From Citrobacter amalonaticus (GTDB taxonomy: Bacteria; Pseudomonadota; Gammaproteobacteria; Enterobacterales; Enterobacteriaceae): a DNA stretch of 64,000 nucleotides. The number at the start of each line of letters is the position of its first letter. Within the stretch, counting starts at the first letter, position 1. The notes beneath the pieces were generated by a model, which saw only the letters and a list, made by a program, of their open reading frames with translations, was not told the origin of the DNA and did no database searches. Position numbers and translations under genes: made by a program. Below, in pieces: positions 9,217-20,703 of the stretch. The stretch is from contig NZ_CP014015.2 in the NCBI RefSeq assembly GCF_001559075.2, positions 2,232,001 through 2,296,000 on the forward strand, in the 5' to 3' direction.

Positions 9217-11538
9217 TTAGTGGCAATCGCCGGTGGTTGTACTGGCGCAGCAGTCGCTGGCGTTTTTCCGCGTGGCCAGCAGATTGACATCCACCCGGCT
9301 ACGCGCCCGACGTAGCAGTCCCAGCACCACAACGTTAAACAGGATCACGGCCAGGATGCAGACCAGACTGTAGCGTGGATGCTCACTGTAGCTGGCAACC
9401 TGGTAGAACAGGGTTGACAACGAGTAGGCAATGTTCAGGCCCCACAGAATGGAGAAGCCCATCCAGCCGCGGCTCGATTCACGGGCAATTGCCCCCATTA
9501 CCGAGATGCACGGAACGTACAGCAGGACGAAAATCAGGTAACTGTAGGCAGCCGCCGCGCTGCCAAATTTCGCATCCATGACGCCCATAGCGCCGGTCGC
9601 CATTTCTCCGTCGCCTTTGCTGGCTTCAATAGGGTTCGCCAGTACGCTCAGGCTGAAGGTGTCTTTCAGGCTCTGCCAGGTTTCATCCAGCGCGCTCAGC
9701 AACTCATCGCCAAGATGAAATTCAGCCGGATTAAATTCCTCATCCTGAATGTTTTCTGCGGTATAGAGCGTGTTGAGCGTACCAACCACTACTTCTTTCG
9801 CCATCGCGCCCGTGAACAGCCCGACCGTTGCCTGCCAGTTGTCTTCGTGAACGCCAATCGGTTTGAAGATGGGGGTGATGACGCGACTGACGGAGGCCAG
9901 CGCCGAATCGTTGATGTTATCGACAATCTTGCCGCTGAGCGAAAAGCTGTTAAACGCGCTCAGGAAGATGCTGACAATGACGATCACTTTACCGGCGCGC
10001 AGCACAAATCCTTTCAGCCGCTGCCAGGTCTGGATGATCAGGCTCTTGATATGCGGGACGTGATAAACCGGAAGCTCCATAACAAACGGAGAGGCTTCGC
10101 CACGCATGATCGTGTGTTTGAGCATCAGACCGGTCAGTACTGCCATCACAATGCCCAGCACATACAGGGAGAACACCGCCAGCGCGCCGTTCTGCCCGAA
10201 GAAAGCCGCAGCAAACACGGCGAAAATCGCCAGTCGCGCCCCACAGGACATGAACGGTGCCATCATGATGGTCATCAGACGCTCGCGTGGCGCATCCAGG
10301 GTACGGGCCCCCATCACCGACGGTACGTTGCAGCCAAAGCCGACAATCAGCGGGACGAATGATTTGCCCGGCAGTCCCAGCGCCTGCATCAGACGGTCCA
10401 TCACAAACGCTGCGCGCGCCATGTAACCGGAGTCTTCGAGGAACGAGAGGAACAGGTACATCATGCCGATCTGCGGAACCAGCGGCAGAACAGTGTTAAT
10501 CCCGCCGCCAAGCCCTTGTGCGAGGAAGATGGTCAGCCAGTCCGGGAAGTTAAGGGTATAGCCGATCCACTGGATACCGTGAATAAAGATCGCCACAGAG
10601 CCAGCATCAAAAATCGGGGCCAGCGCGCCGCCAATGTTAATGGCGAGCAGGAACATCAGGTACATCACAAACAGGAAGATCGGCAGACCGAGAAAACGGT
10701 TGAGGATGATTTTATCCACCGCTGTTGTAAAGCGGCTGGGCTCTGCCGTCAGGGTGTTGCTCACCACGTCGCAGATCGCCGCAATGCACTGGTAACGCGC
10801 ATCGGCGATATGCAGTGCCGGATCGTCCATCTCGTCGCTCAGATGCGCCAGTGAAATCTCCAGCTGCGCAGCGGCGTCACCAGCGTATGCCCGGCTGTAG
10901 ATATCCCCTTCCAGCATTTGCAGGCCGAGCCAGCGGCGTTGTTGTACCGGCATTTCTTTTGCCATTGCGTTTGCCAGTTTATCGGCCTCACGCAGCAGCG
11001 GCTGGGCGTAATGCACCAGTTCGACGTTTTCATTCTTGCTGTGGCGGTCAATCGCCAGCTTCAGCGCTTCGATACCGCGTCCACGAGTGGAAACCAGCGG
11101 GACGACCGGGCAGCCAAGGCGGGTTGAAAGGGCGTCGATATCAATACGGATTTTCTGTTTTTCCGCAATGTCGAGCATGTTGAGCGCGACAATGCACGGA
11201 ATGCCCAGCTCAAGCAGTTGCAGCGTCAGATAGAGGTTACGCTCAAGATTTGAGGCATCTACCACGTTAATTAACAGGTCGGCGTCGCCGCTCAGAATAT
11301 AGTGGCAGGCAATCTGCTCATCCAGAGAGGTTTGCGAAGAGATGGTAGTGAGCGAATACGTGCCGGGCAGATCGACCAGCGTGACCTGATGATCCGTGGT
11401 CGTGAATTGTCCCTCTTTACGTTCTACGGTGACCCCGGCCCAGTTGCCTACGCGCTGGCGCGCACCGGTCAGTTGGTTAAATAGGGTCGTCTTGCCGGAA
11501 TTTGGATTACCAATTAAACCAATGGTTAATTTTTTCAT
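9217..11538 (-). CDS. feoB: Ferrous iron permease FeoB
   Basis: Inner-membrane Fe(II) uptake protein. 773 residues, the E. coli length. The N-terminal G domain has G1 GNPNSGKTT (residues about 10-18), G3 DLPGTYSL and G4 NMLD; a GDI-like helical domain follows; the C-terminal half has about 8-11 membrane segments with Gate motifs, including GFGCNVPSV and FVLLYVPCISVMG, where conserved cysteines lie. The tail is rich in cysteine and ends CCASTTTGDCH. Flanked by feoA (18 bases upstream) and feoC. Confidence 0.97.
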   Translation of the reverse strand: MKKLTIGLIGNPNSGKTTLFNQLTGARQRVGNWAGVTVERKEGQFTTTDHQVTLVDLPGTYSLTTISSQTSLDEQIACHYILSGDADLLINVVDASNLERNLYLTLQLLELGIPCIVALNMLDIAEKQKIRIDIDALSTRLGCPVVPLVSTRGRGIEALKLAIDRHSKNENVELVHYAQPLLREADKLANAMAKEMPVQQRRWLGLQMLEGDIYSRAYAGDAAAQLEISLAHLSDEMDDPALHIADARYQCIAAICDVVSNTLTAEPSRFTTAVDKIILNRFLGLPIFLFVMYLMFLLAINIGGALAPIFDAGSVAIFIHGIQWIGYTLNFPDWLTIFLAQGLGGGINTVLPLVPQIGMMYLFLSFLEDSGYMARAAFVMDRLMQALGLPGKSFVPLIVGFGCNVPSVMGARTLDAPRERLMTIMMAPFMSCGARLAIFAVFAAAFFGQNGALAVFSLYVLGIVMAVLTGLMLKHTIMRGEASPFVMELPVYHVPHIKSLIIQTWQRLKGFVLRAGKVIVIVSIFLSAFNSFSLSGKIVDNINDSALASVSRVITPIFKPIGVHEDNWQATVGLFTGAMAKEVVVGTLNTLYTAENIQDEEFNPAEFHLGDELLSALDETWQSLKDTFSLSVLANPIEASKGDGEMATGAMGVMDAKFGSAAAAYSYLIFVLLYVPCISVMGAIARESSRGWMGFSILWGLNIAYSLSTLFYQVASYSEHPRYSLVCILAVILFNVVVLGLLRRARSRVDVNLLATRKNASDCCASTTTGDCH

Positions 11539-11556
11539 CGTTATTGACTCACTGTA

Positions 11557-11784
11557 TTAACAGGAAACCGCTTCCACTTCTAATAATGCCAGGTCTTTTT
11601 TACGCAATACCAGACTAACGCGACGCGTTTCAATATGAACAGGATCGCCTAAGGGGGCGACGCGCACCACGTTAAATGAGGAACCCGGGAGCATGCCGAG
11701 GGAAAGCAGTTTCTGACGGTATGCAGGACTTATTTCACGGGCAAAACCGGTAATTTTCCACGCAGTATCTGGAGTAAATTGCAT
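11557..11784 (-). CDS. feoA: FeoA, SH3-like ferrous iron transport protein
   Basis: 75 residues, a single small SH3-like domain typical of FeoA (MQFTPDTAWKITGF... LGMLPGSSFNVVRVAPLGDPV). Cytosolic partner required for FeoB-dependent Fe(II) uptake, mechanism not fully settled. First gene of feoABC; Fur and FNR sites lie upstream. Confidence 0.95.
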   Translation of the reverse strand: MQFTPDTAWKITGFAREISPAYRQKLLSLGMLPGSSFNVVRVAPLGDPVHIETRRVSLVLRKKDLALLEVEAVSC

Positions 11785-11897
11785 AAGAGCCTACTTATTT
11801 CTCGCTAACTGGATGTTTACCTCATGGGGCAAAGGGGCGCGGCATGAGACCAGATGATTAGCCAACGAAGGAAAGACTAAATATTCTACAATACAAT

Positions 11898-11916
11898 GAT
11901 AATGAGAATGGTTTTT
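11898..11916 (-). promoter_or_regulatory. Candidate Fur box of feoABC
   Basis: The + strand reads GATAATGAGAATGGTTTTT, matching the first two GATAAT-type hexamers of the Fur box (GATAATGATAATCATTATC) well and the last part weakly. About 115-130 bases before feoA, a sensible place for iron repression of feo as known in E. coli. Confidence 0.55.
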
Positions 11917-11973
11917 ATCTTCAACCGATTAAATGTGACGGAATGTTGGTTTGAATAATAATCTGCGTCATTT

Positions 11974-11987
11974 TTGATATGGCTCAA
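11974..11987 (-). promoter_or_regulatory. Candidate FNR site of feoABC
   Basis: TTGATATGGCTCAA matches the FNR palindrome TTGAT-N4-ATCAA with one mismatch. It is upstream of the Fur box relative to feoA. E. coli feo is activated by FNR without oxygen, when Fe(II) is available. Confidence 0.5.
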
Positions 11988-12114
11988 AAATAATAACCAG
12001 CAGGTAAAATGATTTGAATTCTTAATAAATTAACGTTGTTAATGTTTAATTAAGGTTTCATCTGTTAATGGCGTGATAAATATAACGTGATGGAGAAGAT
12101 GAATGCGTTAACGG

Positions 12115-12145
12115 GCCGGATAGGGCGATTCCGCCGCCATCCGGC
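12115..12145. repeat. REP-like hairpin downstream of tex
   Basis: GCCGGAT and ATCCGGC arms around a GGCGATTCCGCC-type centre, the classical REP/PU pattern. It begins 13 bases after the tex stop. Confidence 0.65.
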
Positions 12146-12158
12146 ACATGATCCAAAC

Positions 12159-14474
12159 TTAACGTTTTTTACCCATTGCTGCCGCCAGCGCATCCATCAT
12201 CGCGCTGTTGCCGGCGGGTTGCGCTTCACGAGTACGTGGTTTTGCCGCTTTCGCTGCCGGACGGTCATTGCCGCCGCCGCGACGGGCATTGGTTTCACCC
12301 GGCTGTTCGTCCAGGCGCATTGTCAGGGCAATACGCTTACGCTGTAGGTCAACTTCCAGCACTTTCACCTTCACGATGTCACCTGCTTTCACCACCGTGT
12401 GTGGATCGTCGACAAACTTGTTCGACAGCGATGAGATGTGGACCAGTCCATCCTGGTGAACGCCGATATCCACAAACGCGCCAAAGTTGGTGACGTTGGT
12501 GACGGCGCCCTCGAGAATCATCCCCGGCAGCAGATCGTTCATGGTTTCAACGCCATCGGCAAACTGCGCGGTTTTGAACTCCGGACGCGGATCGCGACCC
12601 GGTTTCTCCAGCTCTTTGATGATGTCGCTGACGGTCGGGACACCAAACTTGTCGTCGGTGAAATCGACGGCTTTCAGATTGCGCAGTTCGCTGCTGTTGC
12701 CCATCAGGTCTTTCAGCGCCTGTTGGGTTACCGCCAGAATACGTTCCACGACCGGATAGGCTTCCGGGTGAACGGTGGAAGCATCCAGCGGGTTATCACC
12801 GTGGTTAATACGCAGGAAGCCTGCGCACTGTTCGAAGGCTTTCGGCCCCAGACGGCTGACTTTCAGCAGTTGCTGACGATTCTGGAACTGCCCGTTCTCA
12901 TCGCGCCAGGCCACGATATTCTGCGCCATCATGCGGGTCAGACCGGCTACACGGGTTAACAGCGGAACCGATGCCGTGTTCAAATCAACGCCGACGGCGT
13001 TCACACAGTCTTCCACCACCGCATCCAGCTTACGGGCTAACTGTGTCTGGCTGACGTCATGCTGATACTGACCGACGCCGATCGATTTCGGATCGATTTT
13101 CACCAGCTCAGCGAGCGGATCCTGCAGACGGCGCGCAATGGAGACCGCGCCGCGCAGTGAAACGTCGAGATCCGGGAACTCCTGGGCCGCCAGTTCTGAC
13201 GCGGAATAGACTGACGCTCCGGCTTCGCTGACAATCACTTTTTGCGCCGTCACTTTCGGGAACTGTTTCTGTACGTCGAGGAAGAAGCGTTCGGTTTCAC
13301 GCGAGGCGGTGCCGTTACCAATCGCCACCAGTTCCACATTGTACTTTTCACACAGCGCAGCCACCACTACGGCAGCTTTCGCCGCCTGACCGGTGTGAGG
13401 ATAGATGGTATCGGTGGCGACCAGCTTACCGGTGCCATCCACCACGGCGACTTTTACCCCGGTACGCAGACCCGGATCGAGACCCATGGTGGCGCGCAGA
13501 CCCGCCGGTGCCGCCATCAGCAGGTCGTGCAGGTTGCGGGCGAATACGTTGATCGCTTCGTCTTCCGCGCGCTCGCGGACGGTCCCCATCAGTTCGGTTT
13601 CGAGGTGCATCAGCACCTTGATACGCCACGTCCAGCTCACCACGCCTTTGCGCCAGCTGTCTGCCGGTGCGTTGTTCAGACGCAGGCCGAGGTGATCCAT
13701 AATGATTTGCTCGCAGTGGCTCTCTTTCGGCGGCTCATCGAACTGCGGATCGGCATTCAGCGAAAGCTGCAACACGCCTTCATTCCGGCCACGGAACATC
13801 GCCAGCGCACGGTGAGAAGGCACGGAGGCGATCGGCTCGTGATGATCGAAATAGTCGCGGAATTTTGCGCCTTCCTCTTCTTTGCCGTTGACTACGCTGG
13901 CAACCAGATGAGCATTTTTCCACAGATAATCACGTACCTTCGCCAGCAGCGCAGCGTCTTCGGCAAAGCGTTCCATCAGGATATAGCGTGCACCATCAAG
14001 CGCGGCTTTGCTGTCGGCAACCCCTTTCTCTGCATCGATATATTTCGCCGCTTCGGTGTCCGGATCGTGTGACGGGTCGTTCCACAACAGGTCGGCCAGT
14101 GGCTCCAGACCGGCTTCAATCGCTATCTGTCCGCGGGTGCGGCGTTTGGGTTTATACGGGAGGTAAAGGTCTTCGAGTTCGGTCTTACTTAACGTGCCGT
14201 TGATGGCATTAGCCAGATCATCGGTCAGTTTGCCTTGCTCGGAAATGGACTTGAGAATGGCCTGACGGCGCTCTTCCAGTTCACGCAAATAGCCCAGTCG
14301 GGTCTCCAGATTACGCAGTTGCGTATCATCCAGGCCGCCGGTGATTTCCTTACGGTAACGTGCGATAAACGGCACGGTGTTCCCTTCGTCAAGCAGGCGA
14401 ACGGCAGCGGTGACCTGGTCGGCCCGGGCCTGAATTTCACCCGCAATAATGCGGCAGAAAGAATCATTCATCAT
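12159..14474 (-). CDS. yhgF: Tex-family RNA-binding transcription accessory protein YhgF
   Basis: 771 residues, domain order of Tex proteins: N-terminal helical Tex region, a YqgF/RNase H-like domain in the middle (TMGLDPGLRTGVKVAVVD), helix-hairpin-helix motifs (DLNTASVPLLTRVAGLT, VSRLGPKAFEQCAGF), and a C-terminal S1 RNA-binding domain (about residues 650-720, GAVTNVTNFGAFVDIGVHQDG). The tail is basic and glycine/alanine-rich. It binds nucleic acid and affects transcription and stress tolerance; the exact role in enterics is unclear. Two ATGs are adjacent at the start (14474 and 14471). Confidence 0.94.
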   Translation of the reverse strand: MMNDSFCRIIAGEIQARADQVTAAVRLLDEGNTVPFIARYRKEITGGLDDTQLRNLETRLGYLRELEERRQAILKSISEQGKLTDDLANAINGTLSKTELEDLYLPYKPKRRTRGQIAIEAGLEPLADLLWNDPSHDPDTEAAKYIDAEKGVADSKAALDGARYILMERFAEDAALLAKVRDYLWKNAHLVASVVNGKEEEGAKFRDYFDHHEPIASVPSHRALAMFRGRNEGVLQLSLNADPQFDEPPKESHCEQIIMDHLGLRLNNAPADSWRKGVVSWTWRIKVLMHLETELMGTVRERAEDEAINVFARNLHDLLMAAPAGLRATMGLDPGLRTGVKVAVVDGTGKLVATDTIYPHTGQAAKAAVVVAALCEKYNVELVAIGNGTASRETERFFLDVQKQFPKVTAQKVIVSEAGASVYSASELAAQEFPDLDVSLRGAVSIARRLQDPLAELVKIDPKSIGVGQYQHDVSQTQLARKLDAVVEDCVNAVGVDLNTASVPLLTRVAGLTRMMAQNIVAWRDENGQFQNRQQLLKVSRLGPKAFEQCAGFLRINHGDNPLDASTVHPEAYPVVERILAVTQQALKDLMGNSSELRNLKAVDFTDDKFGVPTVSDIIKELEKPGRDPRPEFKTAQFADGVETMNDLLPGMILEGAVTNVTNFGAFVDIGVHQDGLVHISSLSNKFVDDPHTVVKAGDIVKVKVLEVDLQRKRIALTMRLDEQPGETNARRGGGNDRPAAKAAKPRTREAQPAGNSAMMDALAAAMGKKR

Positions 14475-14572
14475 GGATTGGCTTCATCTACTGAGTAAAA
14501 AATCAGGGAACAGTTATACGGATTGATGGGCAAAAACGCCAGCCATAGCGCGGGGCTTCGGATTGTTCCTGC

Positions 14573-15046
14573 TCATTTTACGTATTCGATCGCATTCACG
14601 TACCAGCTTGCTTCCCCGCCAGGCGTGTTGACCACCGCGAGATCGCCGACCTCTTTTTTCAGCAGCGCGCGCGCCATCGGCGAGTCGATGGAGATGTAAT
14701 CTTTGCGGCCGAAAATTTCATCGTAGCCGACAATCCGAAAGCGACGGGTGTCGCCATCGTCATTTTCGATCTCGACCCAGGCGCCGAAAAACACTTTGCC
14801 TTCCTGCTGCGGGGAGTAATCGACGATCTTCAAATTCTCCAGGCATTTGGTCAGGTAGCGGACGCGTCGGTCGATCTCACGTAGCCGCTTTTTATTATAC
14901 TGGTAGTCGGCATTCTCGCTGCGGTCACCCAGACTCGCCGCCCAGGTCACCTTCTTGGTGACTTCCGGGCGTTCTTCACGCCAGAGGTAATTGAGCTCGC
15001 TTTTGAGTTTTTCGTACCCTTCCCGGGTGATCAGAGGCGTTTTCAT
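14573..15046 (-). CDS. greB: Transcript cleavage factor GreB
   Basis: Rescues backtracked RNA polymerase by stimulating cleavage of the 3' end of the nascent RNA. 157 residues: an N-terminal coiled coil with the acidic tip (SLGDRSENADYQYNKKR, about residues 35-51) and a C-terminal FKBP-like globular domain. I use the ATG at 15046 (MKTPLITREGYEKL), the family start; a longer frame from 15082 adds 12 residues not found in GreB. It lacks the final proline of E. coli GreB. Divergent from ompR. Confidence 0.95.
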   Translation of the reverse strand: MKTPLITREGYEKLKSELNYLWREERPEVTKKVTWAASLGDRSENADYQYNKKRLREIDRRVRYLTKCLENLKIVDYSPQQEGKVFFGAWVEIENDDGDTRRFRIVGYDEIFGRKDYISIDSPMARALLKKEVGDLAVVNTPGGEASWYVNAIEYVK

Positions 15047-15272
15047 CTTGTTGATTACCTTTAAGTCTGTGACGAAGCGCACAATTCGTATTACGTCACC
15101 CTGCTAACAGAATAAATAATGTGCTGCGCGTTTCATTGTATACTTAAGCTGCTGTTAAATATGCTTTGTAACAATTTAGCCTGGAATTCATACCAGAATT
15201 CGCTGGTGGCGAACGTAAGCTTTTTTAAGAATACATACCTTCAATTGTTGCGAACCTTTGGGAGTACAAACA

Positions 15273-17341
<2,069 letters not shown>

Positions 17342-17343
17342 AA

Positions 17344-17372
17344 AAGGGAGGCGAAATGCCTCCCTTGTTATT
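17344..17372. terminator. Bidirectional terminator between envZ and pckA
   Basis: AAGGGAGGC-GAAAT-GCCTCCCTT stem-loop followed by TGTTATTTTTG on the + strand and with an A run on its left side. It serves envZ and convergent pckA. Confidence 0.85.
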
Positions 17373-17395
17373 TTTGCTTTATCCGATCTGCTGGC

Positions 17396-19015
17396 TTACA
17401 GCTTCGGTCCGGCGCTGACCAGCGCTTCGCCTGCTGGCGTATCGGTGTATTTCTCGAAGTTCTCGATGAACAGTTTCGCCAGCGCAGTCGCTTTTTCCTG
17501 CCACTGCTCCGGAGACCCGTAGGTATTACGCGGGTCGAGAATACGAGTATCTACACCTGGCAACTCAGTCGGGATCGCCAGATCAAACATCGGCAGGTTG
17601 AAGGTTTCCGCATCGTCCAGAGAACCATTCAGGATGGCGTCGATAATCGCGCGGGTATCTTTGATAGAGATACGTTTGCCCGTACCGTTCCAGCCGGTGT
17701 TGACCAGGTAAGCCTGCGCGCCAGCGGCCTGCATGCGTTTCACCAGCACTTCAGCATACTGCGTCGGGTGCAGCGACAGGAATGCTGCGCCGAAGCAGGC
17801 TGAGAAGGTTGGCGTCGGCTCGGTGACACCGCGCTCAGTCCCTGCCAGTTTAGCCGTGAAGCCAGACAGGAAGTGGTACTGCGTCTGGTTGGCGGTCAGG
17901 CGGGAAACCGGTGGCAGCACGCCAAAAGCGTCAGCGGTCAGGAAGATTACCTTCGTGGCATGACCGGCTTTGGAAACCGGCTTAACGATGTTTTCGATGT
18001 GGTAGATCGGATAGGAAACGCGAGTGTTCTCGGTTTTCGAACCGTCGTCAAAATCAATAGTCCCATCGTCGCGCACGGTGACGTTTTCTAACAGCGCATC
18101 ACGGCGGATAGCGTTGTAGATTTCCGGTTCCGCTTCTTTCGACAGCTTGATTGTTTTTGCGTAGCAACCGCCTTCAAAGTTGAACACGCCATCGTCGTCC
18201 CAGCCGTGCTCGTCATCGCCGATCAGACGACGTTTCGGGTCGGTGGAGAGAGTCGTTTTCCCGGTGCCGGAAAGACCGAAGAACACGGCAACGTCGCCTT
18301 TCTCGCCCACGTTGGCGGAACAGTGCATTGATGCAATGCCTTTCAACGGCAGCAGGTAGTTCATCACCGAGAACATGCCTTTCTTCATTTCGCCGCCGTA
18401 CCAGGTACCACCAATCAGCTGGATACGTTCGGTCAGGTTGAAGGCGACAAAGTTCTCGGAGTTCAGACCCTGCTCTTTCCACTGTGGGTTTGTGCATTTC
18501 GCGCCGTTCATCACGATAAAGTCAGGCTCAAAGCCTTCCAGTTCGTCATCGCTCGGGCGAATAAACATGTTCTTCACGAAATGCGCCTGCCACGCTACTT
18601 CAGTAATGAAGCGGACAGAGAGGCGGGTGTCGGCGTTTGCGCCACAGAACGCATCAACGATAAACAGACGTTTACCGGAAAGTTGTTTGGTGACTAATCC
18701 TTTCAGGTGCTGCCAGGTTTCCTGGGACAGCGGTTTGTTGTCGTTCTTGCCTTTTCCTTTGTCGGACCACCACAGCGTGTCACGCGTGGTGTCATCACGA
18801 ACAATGTACTTATCCTTCGGCGAACGTCCGGTGAAAATACCGGTATCAACTGCAACGGCACCCAGGTTTGTCAACACACCACGCTCGTAACCTTCCAGGC
18901 TTGGGTCTAGCTCTTCCTGGTAAAGGGTTTCATAGCTCGGGTTGTAAACAATATCCTGAACGTCGCTGATACCATAAGCCTTGAGATCTTGCGGGGTTAA
19001 TCGTTTCACGCGCAT
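17396..19015 (-). CDS. pckA: Phosphoenolpyruvate carboxykinase (ATP)
   Basis: Converts oxaloacetate and ATP to phosphoenolpyruvate and CO2, the entry to gluconeogenesis. 539 residues, one shorter than E. coli. The P-loop GLSGTGKTTLSTD (about 247-259), the downstream DDEHGWDDDGVFNFEGGCYAK metal/ATP region and the RMSIK-like GKRISIKDTRAI near the C-terminus are intact. Monocistronic; a CRP-like site lies about 130 bases upstream, fitting its catabolite control. Confidence 0.97.
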   Translation of the reverse strand: MRVKRLTPQDLKAYGISDVQDIVYNPSYETLYQEELDPSLEGYERGVLTNLGAVAVDTGIFTGRSPKDKYIVRDDTTRDTLWWSDKGKGKNDNKPLSQETWQHLKGLVTKQLSGKRLFIVDAFCGANADTRLSVRFITEVAWQAHFVKNMFIRPSDDELEGFEPDFIVMNGAKCTNPQWKEQGLNSENFVAFNLTERIQLIGGTWYGGEMKKGMFSVMNYLLPLKGIASMHCSANVGEKGDVAVFFGLSGTGKTTLSTDPKRRLIGDDEHGWDDDGVFNFEGGCYAKTIKLSKEAEPEIYNAIRRDALLENVTVRDDGTIDFDDGSKTENTRVSYPIYHIENIVKPVSKAGHATKVIFLTADAFGVLPPVSRLTANQTQYHFLSGFTAKLAGTERGVTEPTPTFSACFGAAFLSLHPTQYAEVLVKRMQAAGAQAYLVNTGWNGTGKRISIKDTRAIIDAILNGSLDDAETFNLPMFDLAIPTELPGVDTRILDPRNTYGSPEQWQEKATALAKLFIENFEKYTDTPAGEALVSAGPKL

Positions 19016-19134
19016 ATCACTGCTCCTTAGCCAATATGTATTACCTGGAATAGTAAGGTTTTTTTGGGGGTGTTAACCGCGACAAGGCTCATAGATTTAC
19101 TTATCTGGACAAAATCACGATTGACTGAAAACGC

Positions 19135-19150
19135 TGTGACTCCAGTCACG
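19135..19150. promoter_or_regulatory. Candidate CRP site of pckA
   Basis: TGTGACTCCAGTCACG matches TGTGA-N6-TCACA with one mismatch. It is about 120-135 bases upstream of the pckA ATG. pckA is a known CRP-cAMP-activated gene in E. coli. Confidence 0.6.
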
Positions 19151-19344
19151 AAGCGGGGCTTATTATGGCAGGAATGACTTTTTAGTTGTGGAAAATGTTC
19201 CTAAAAGGTTAAAGATTAGTATTTTTCACGGGAATGTTGTGAGTGTAATCGCATTCATGCTGGAAATTAACAAACCACTTACATACAAAATATCGATTCA
19301 CCACGAAAGAAAATTTTAGCAAAAAGTGCGGAATAAATTGCAGA

Positions 19345-19374
19345 CGGTCGGAGACGCTTCGCGTCGTCCGACCG
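19345..19374 (-). terminator. Hairpin downstream of hslO
   Basis: CGGTCGGA / TCCGACCG arms around a GACGCTTCGCGTC core that is itself palindromic, giving a long stem. It begins 15 bases after the hslO stop. There is no long U tract, so REP-like stabilisation is as likely as termination. Confidence 0.5.
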
Positions 19375-19388
19375 GTTCAGGATATTGA

Positions 19389-20267
19389 TCAGTGAACCTG
19401 CGGATCGGCAGGGGAGGCGTTATTACGGATCTCGGCAATATCCATAGCATTGAACAGGTAGTGACTCCCGCAATAGTCGCAATGCATATCGATTTCGCCT
19501 TCTTCCGCCAGAATGCTATCCACCTCTTCGTCCGGCAGCGTTTTCAGTGCGCCAGCACAGCGTTCGCGAGAGCAGGTGCATTTGAACTCAACGTCCTGCG
19601 GATCGTAAAGGGTGACCTCTTCTTCATGATACAGACGCCACAGCACCTCATTAGCGGGCAGGGTCAGTAACTCGTCCGCTTTGATGGTTTCGGTCAGCGT
19701 GGCCAGATGGTTGAAGTCATCTGCTTGCGCATCCTGGGCTGGCATCACCTGCAGCAGCATTCCGCCGGCAGCGGCTTTCCCGTCAACATCACCGGTACGA
19801 ATGAACAGACGGGTTGGCAACTGCTCAGAACGCAGGAAGTAATCTTCCAGACATGCCGCCAGAGTATCGCCTTCCAGACCGACAACGCCCTGATAACGCT
19901 CGCCTTCTTCCGGGGTAATGGTAATGACCAGATAACCATTGCCGACCAGCGTTTTCAGGTCTGCATCATCCGGGATCTCGCCCTGGACACGCGCGACGCC
20001 GCGCATCTGCTGATTATTGTTGCCGTTGATCACCGCGAGGCTCAGCGGACCATCACCCTGGAGCTGAACGGTGATATCACCGGCGAACTTCAGCGTCGCC
20101 GTGAGCAGACTGGTGGCGACCAGTAACTCAGCCAGCACGGTTTTCACCGGCTGCGGATAGGTATGGTTTTCGAGGATCTGTTGCAGGGTTTCCGATACGG
20201 TTACCAGTTCGCCGCGCACGGCAAAGTTTTCAAACAGATAGCGGTGTAATTGGTCATGTTGCGGCAT
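19389..20267 (-). CDS. hslO: Redox-activated chaperone Hsp33
   Basis: Holds unfolding proteins during oxidative (hypochlorite, heat plus peroxide) stress. 292 residues. The C-terminal redox switch has the zinc cysteines as CTC near residue 232 and CDYC near 265. I chose the ATG at 20267 (MPQHDQLHRYLF), the family start with AAGAGATG upstream; an ATG two codons earlier is also possible. Follows hslR after 18 bases and belongs to the yrfG-hslR-hslO heat shock row. Confidence 0.96.
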   Translation of the reverse strand: MPQHDQLHRYLFENFAVRGELVTVSETLQQILENHTYPQPVKTVLAELLVATSLLTATLKFAGDITVQLQGDGPLSLAVINGNNNQQMRGVARVQGEIPDDADLKTLVGNGYLVITITPEEGERYQGVVGLEGDTLAACLEDYFLRSEQLPTRLFIRTGDVDGKAAAGGMLLQVMPAQDAQADDFNHLATLTETIKADELLTLPANEVLWRLYHEEEVTLYDPQDVEFKCTCSRERCAGALKTLPDEEVDSILAEEGEIDMHCDYCGSHYLFNAMDIAEIRNNASPADPQVH

Positions 20268-20291
20268 AATCATCTCTCTTGCGGGCGACAG

Positions 20292-20693
20292 TTATTCACT
20301 GTCGCCGTGTTTAAATCGTAACAGGTCGCGGCGTTCTTTTTTGTCCGGTCGCCTGTCCGGGTGCGGCATGGTCAGAGCGTTAAGCTTACGCGCCAGCGCC
20401 ATTTTTTCGCGTTTCTCTACGCTTTCCGTCGTCTCTTCGTACAGTGTGACGGCTTCGCTGGCCGGACGACGCTGCTCGGTAATCGCTTTGATCACCACGG
20501 TGCGCTCATCATTGCCCTGACGCAGCGTCAGCGTAGCGTTCAGTTCGACGATCTTGCTCGGCTTACTGCGCTGTCCGTTATAGTGAACTTTCCCGCCGTC
20601 CACCATTTCACGGGCCAGTGCGCGGGTTTTATAAAACCGCGCAGCCCATAGCCATTTATCCAGTCTGACCTCAACCGGGGGCTTCTCTTTCAT
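20292..20693 (-). CDS. hslR: Ribosome-associated heat shock protein Hsp15
   Basis: Binds free 50S subunits carrying a nascent chain and helps recycle stalled ribosomes. 133 residues, the family length, with an N-terminal S4 RNA-binding domain (VRLDKWLWAARFYKTRALAREMVDGGKV) and a basic C-terminus. Lies 10 bases downstream of yrfG and 18 bases upstream of the hslO ORF. Confidence 0.95.
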   Translation of the reverse strand: MKEKPPVEVRLDKWLWAARFYKTRALAREMVDGGKVHYNGQRSKPSKIVELNATLTLRQGNDERTVVIKAITEQRRPASEAVTLYEETTESVEKREKMALARKLNALTMPHPDRRPDKKERRDLLRFKHGDSE

Positions 20694-20703
20694 GGCGTCT
20701 CCT

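Larger units (their letters stand above)
11785..12158. promoter_or_regulatory. feoABC promoter region, no gene
   Basis: 374 bases between tex and feoA, both read leftward. It contains a Fur-box-like sequence, an FNR-like palindrome further upstream, and a REP-like hairpin near the tex stop. AT-rich around 11880-12060. I find no coding sequence; the 86-codon frame from 12087 on the + strand is antisense to tex. Confidence 0.6.
19016..19388. promoter_or_regulatory. pckA upstream region, no gene
   Basis: 373 bases between hslO and pckA, both read leftward. It holds a CRP-like palindrome (19135-19150) and, next to hslO, a 30-base hairpin. E. coli K-12 has yhgE, a large membrane protein gene, at this position; I see no trace of it in either strand. 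Confidence 0.6.

Noticed and set aside
13242..14072. 276-codon open frame on the + strand
   Set aside because: Antisense to tex/yhgF; no promoter or domain signal.
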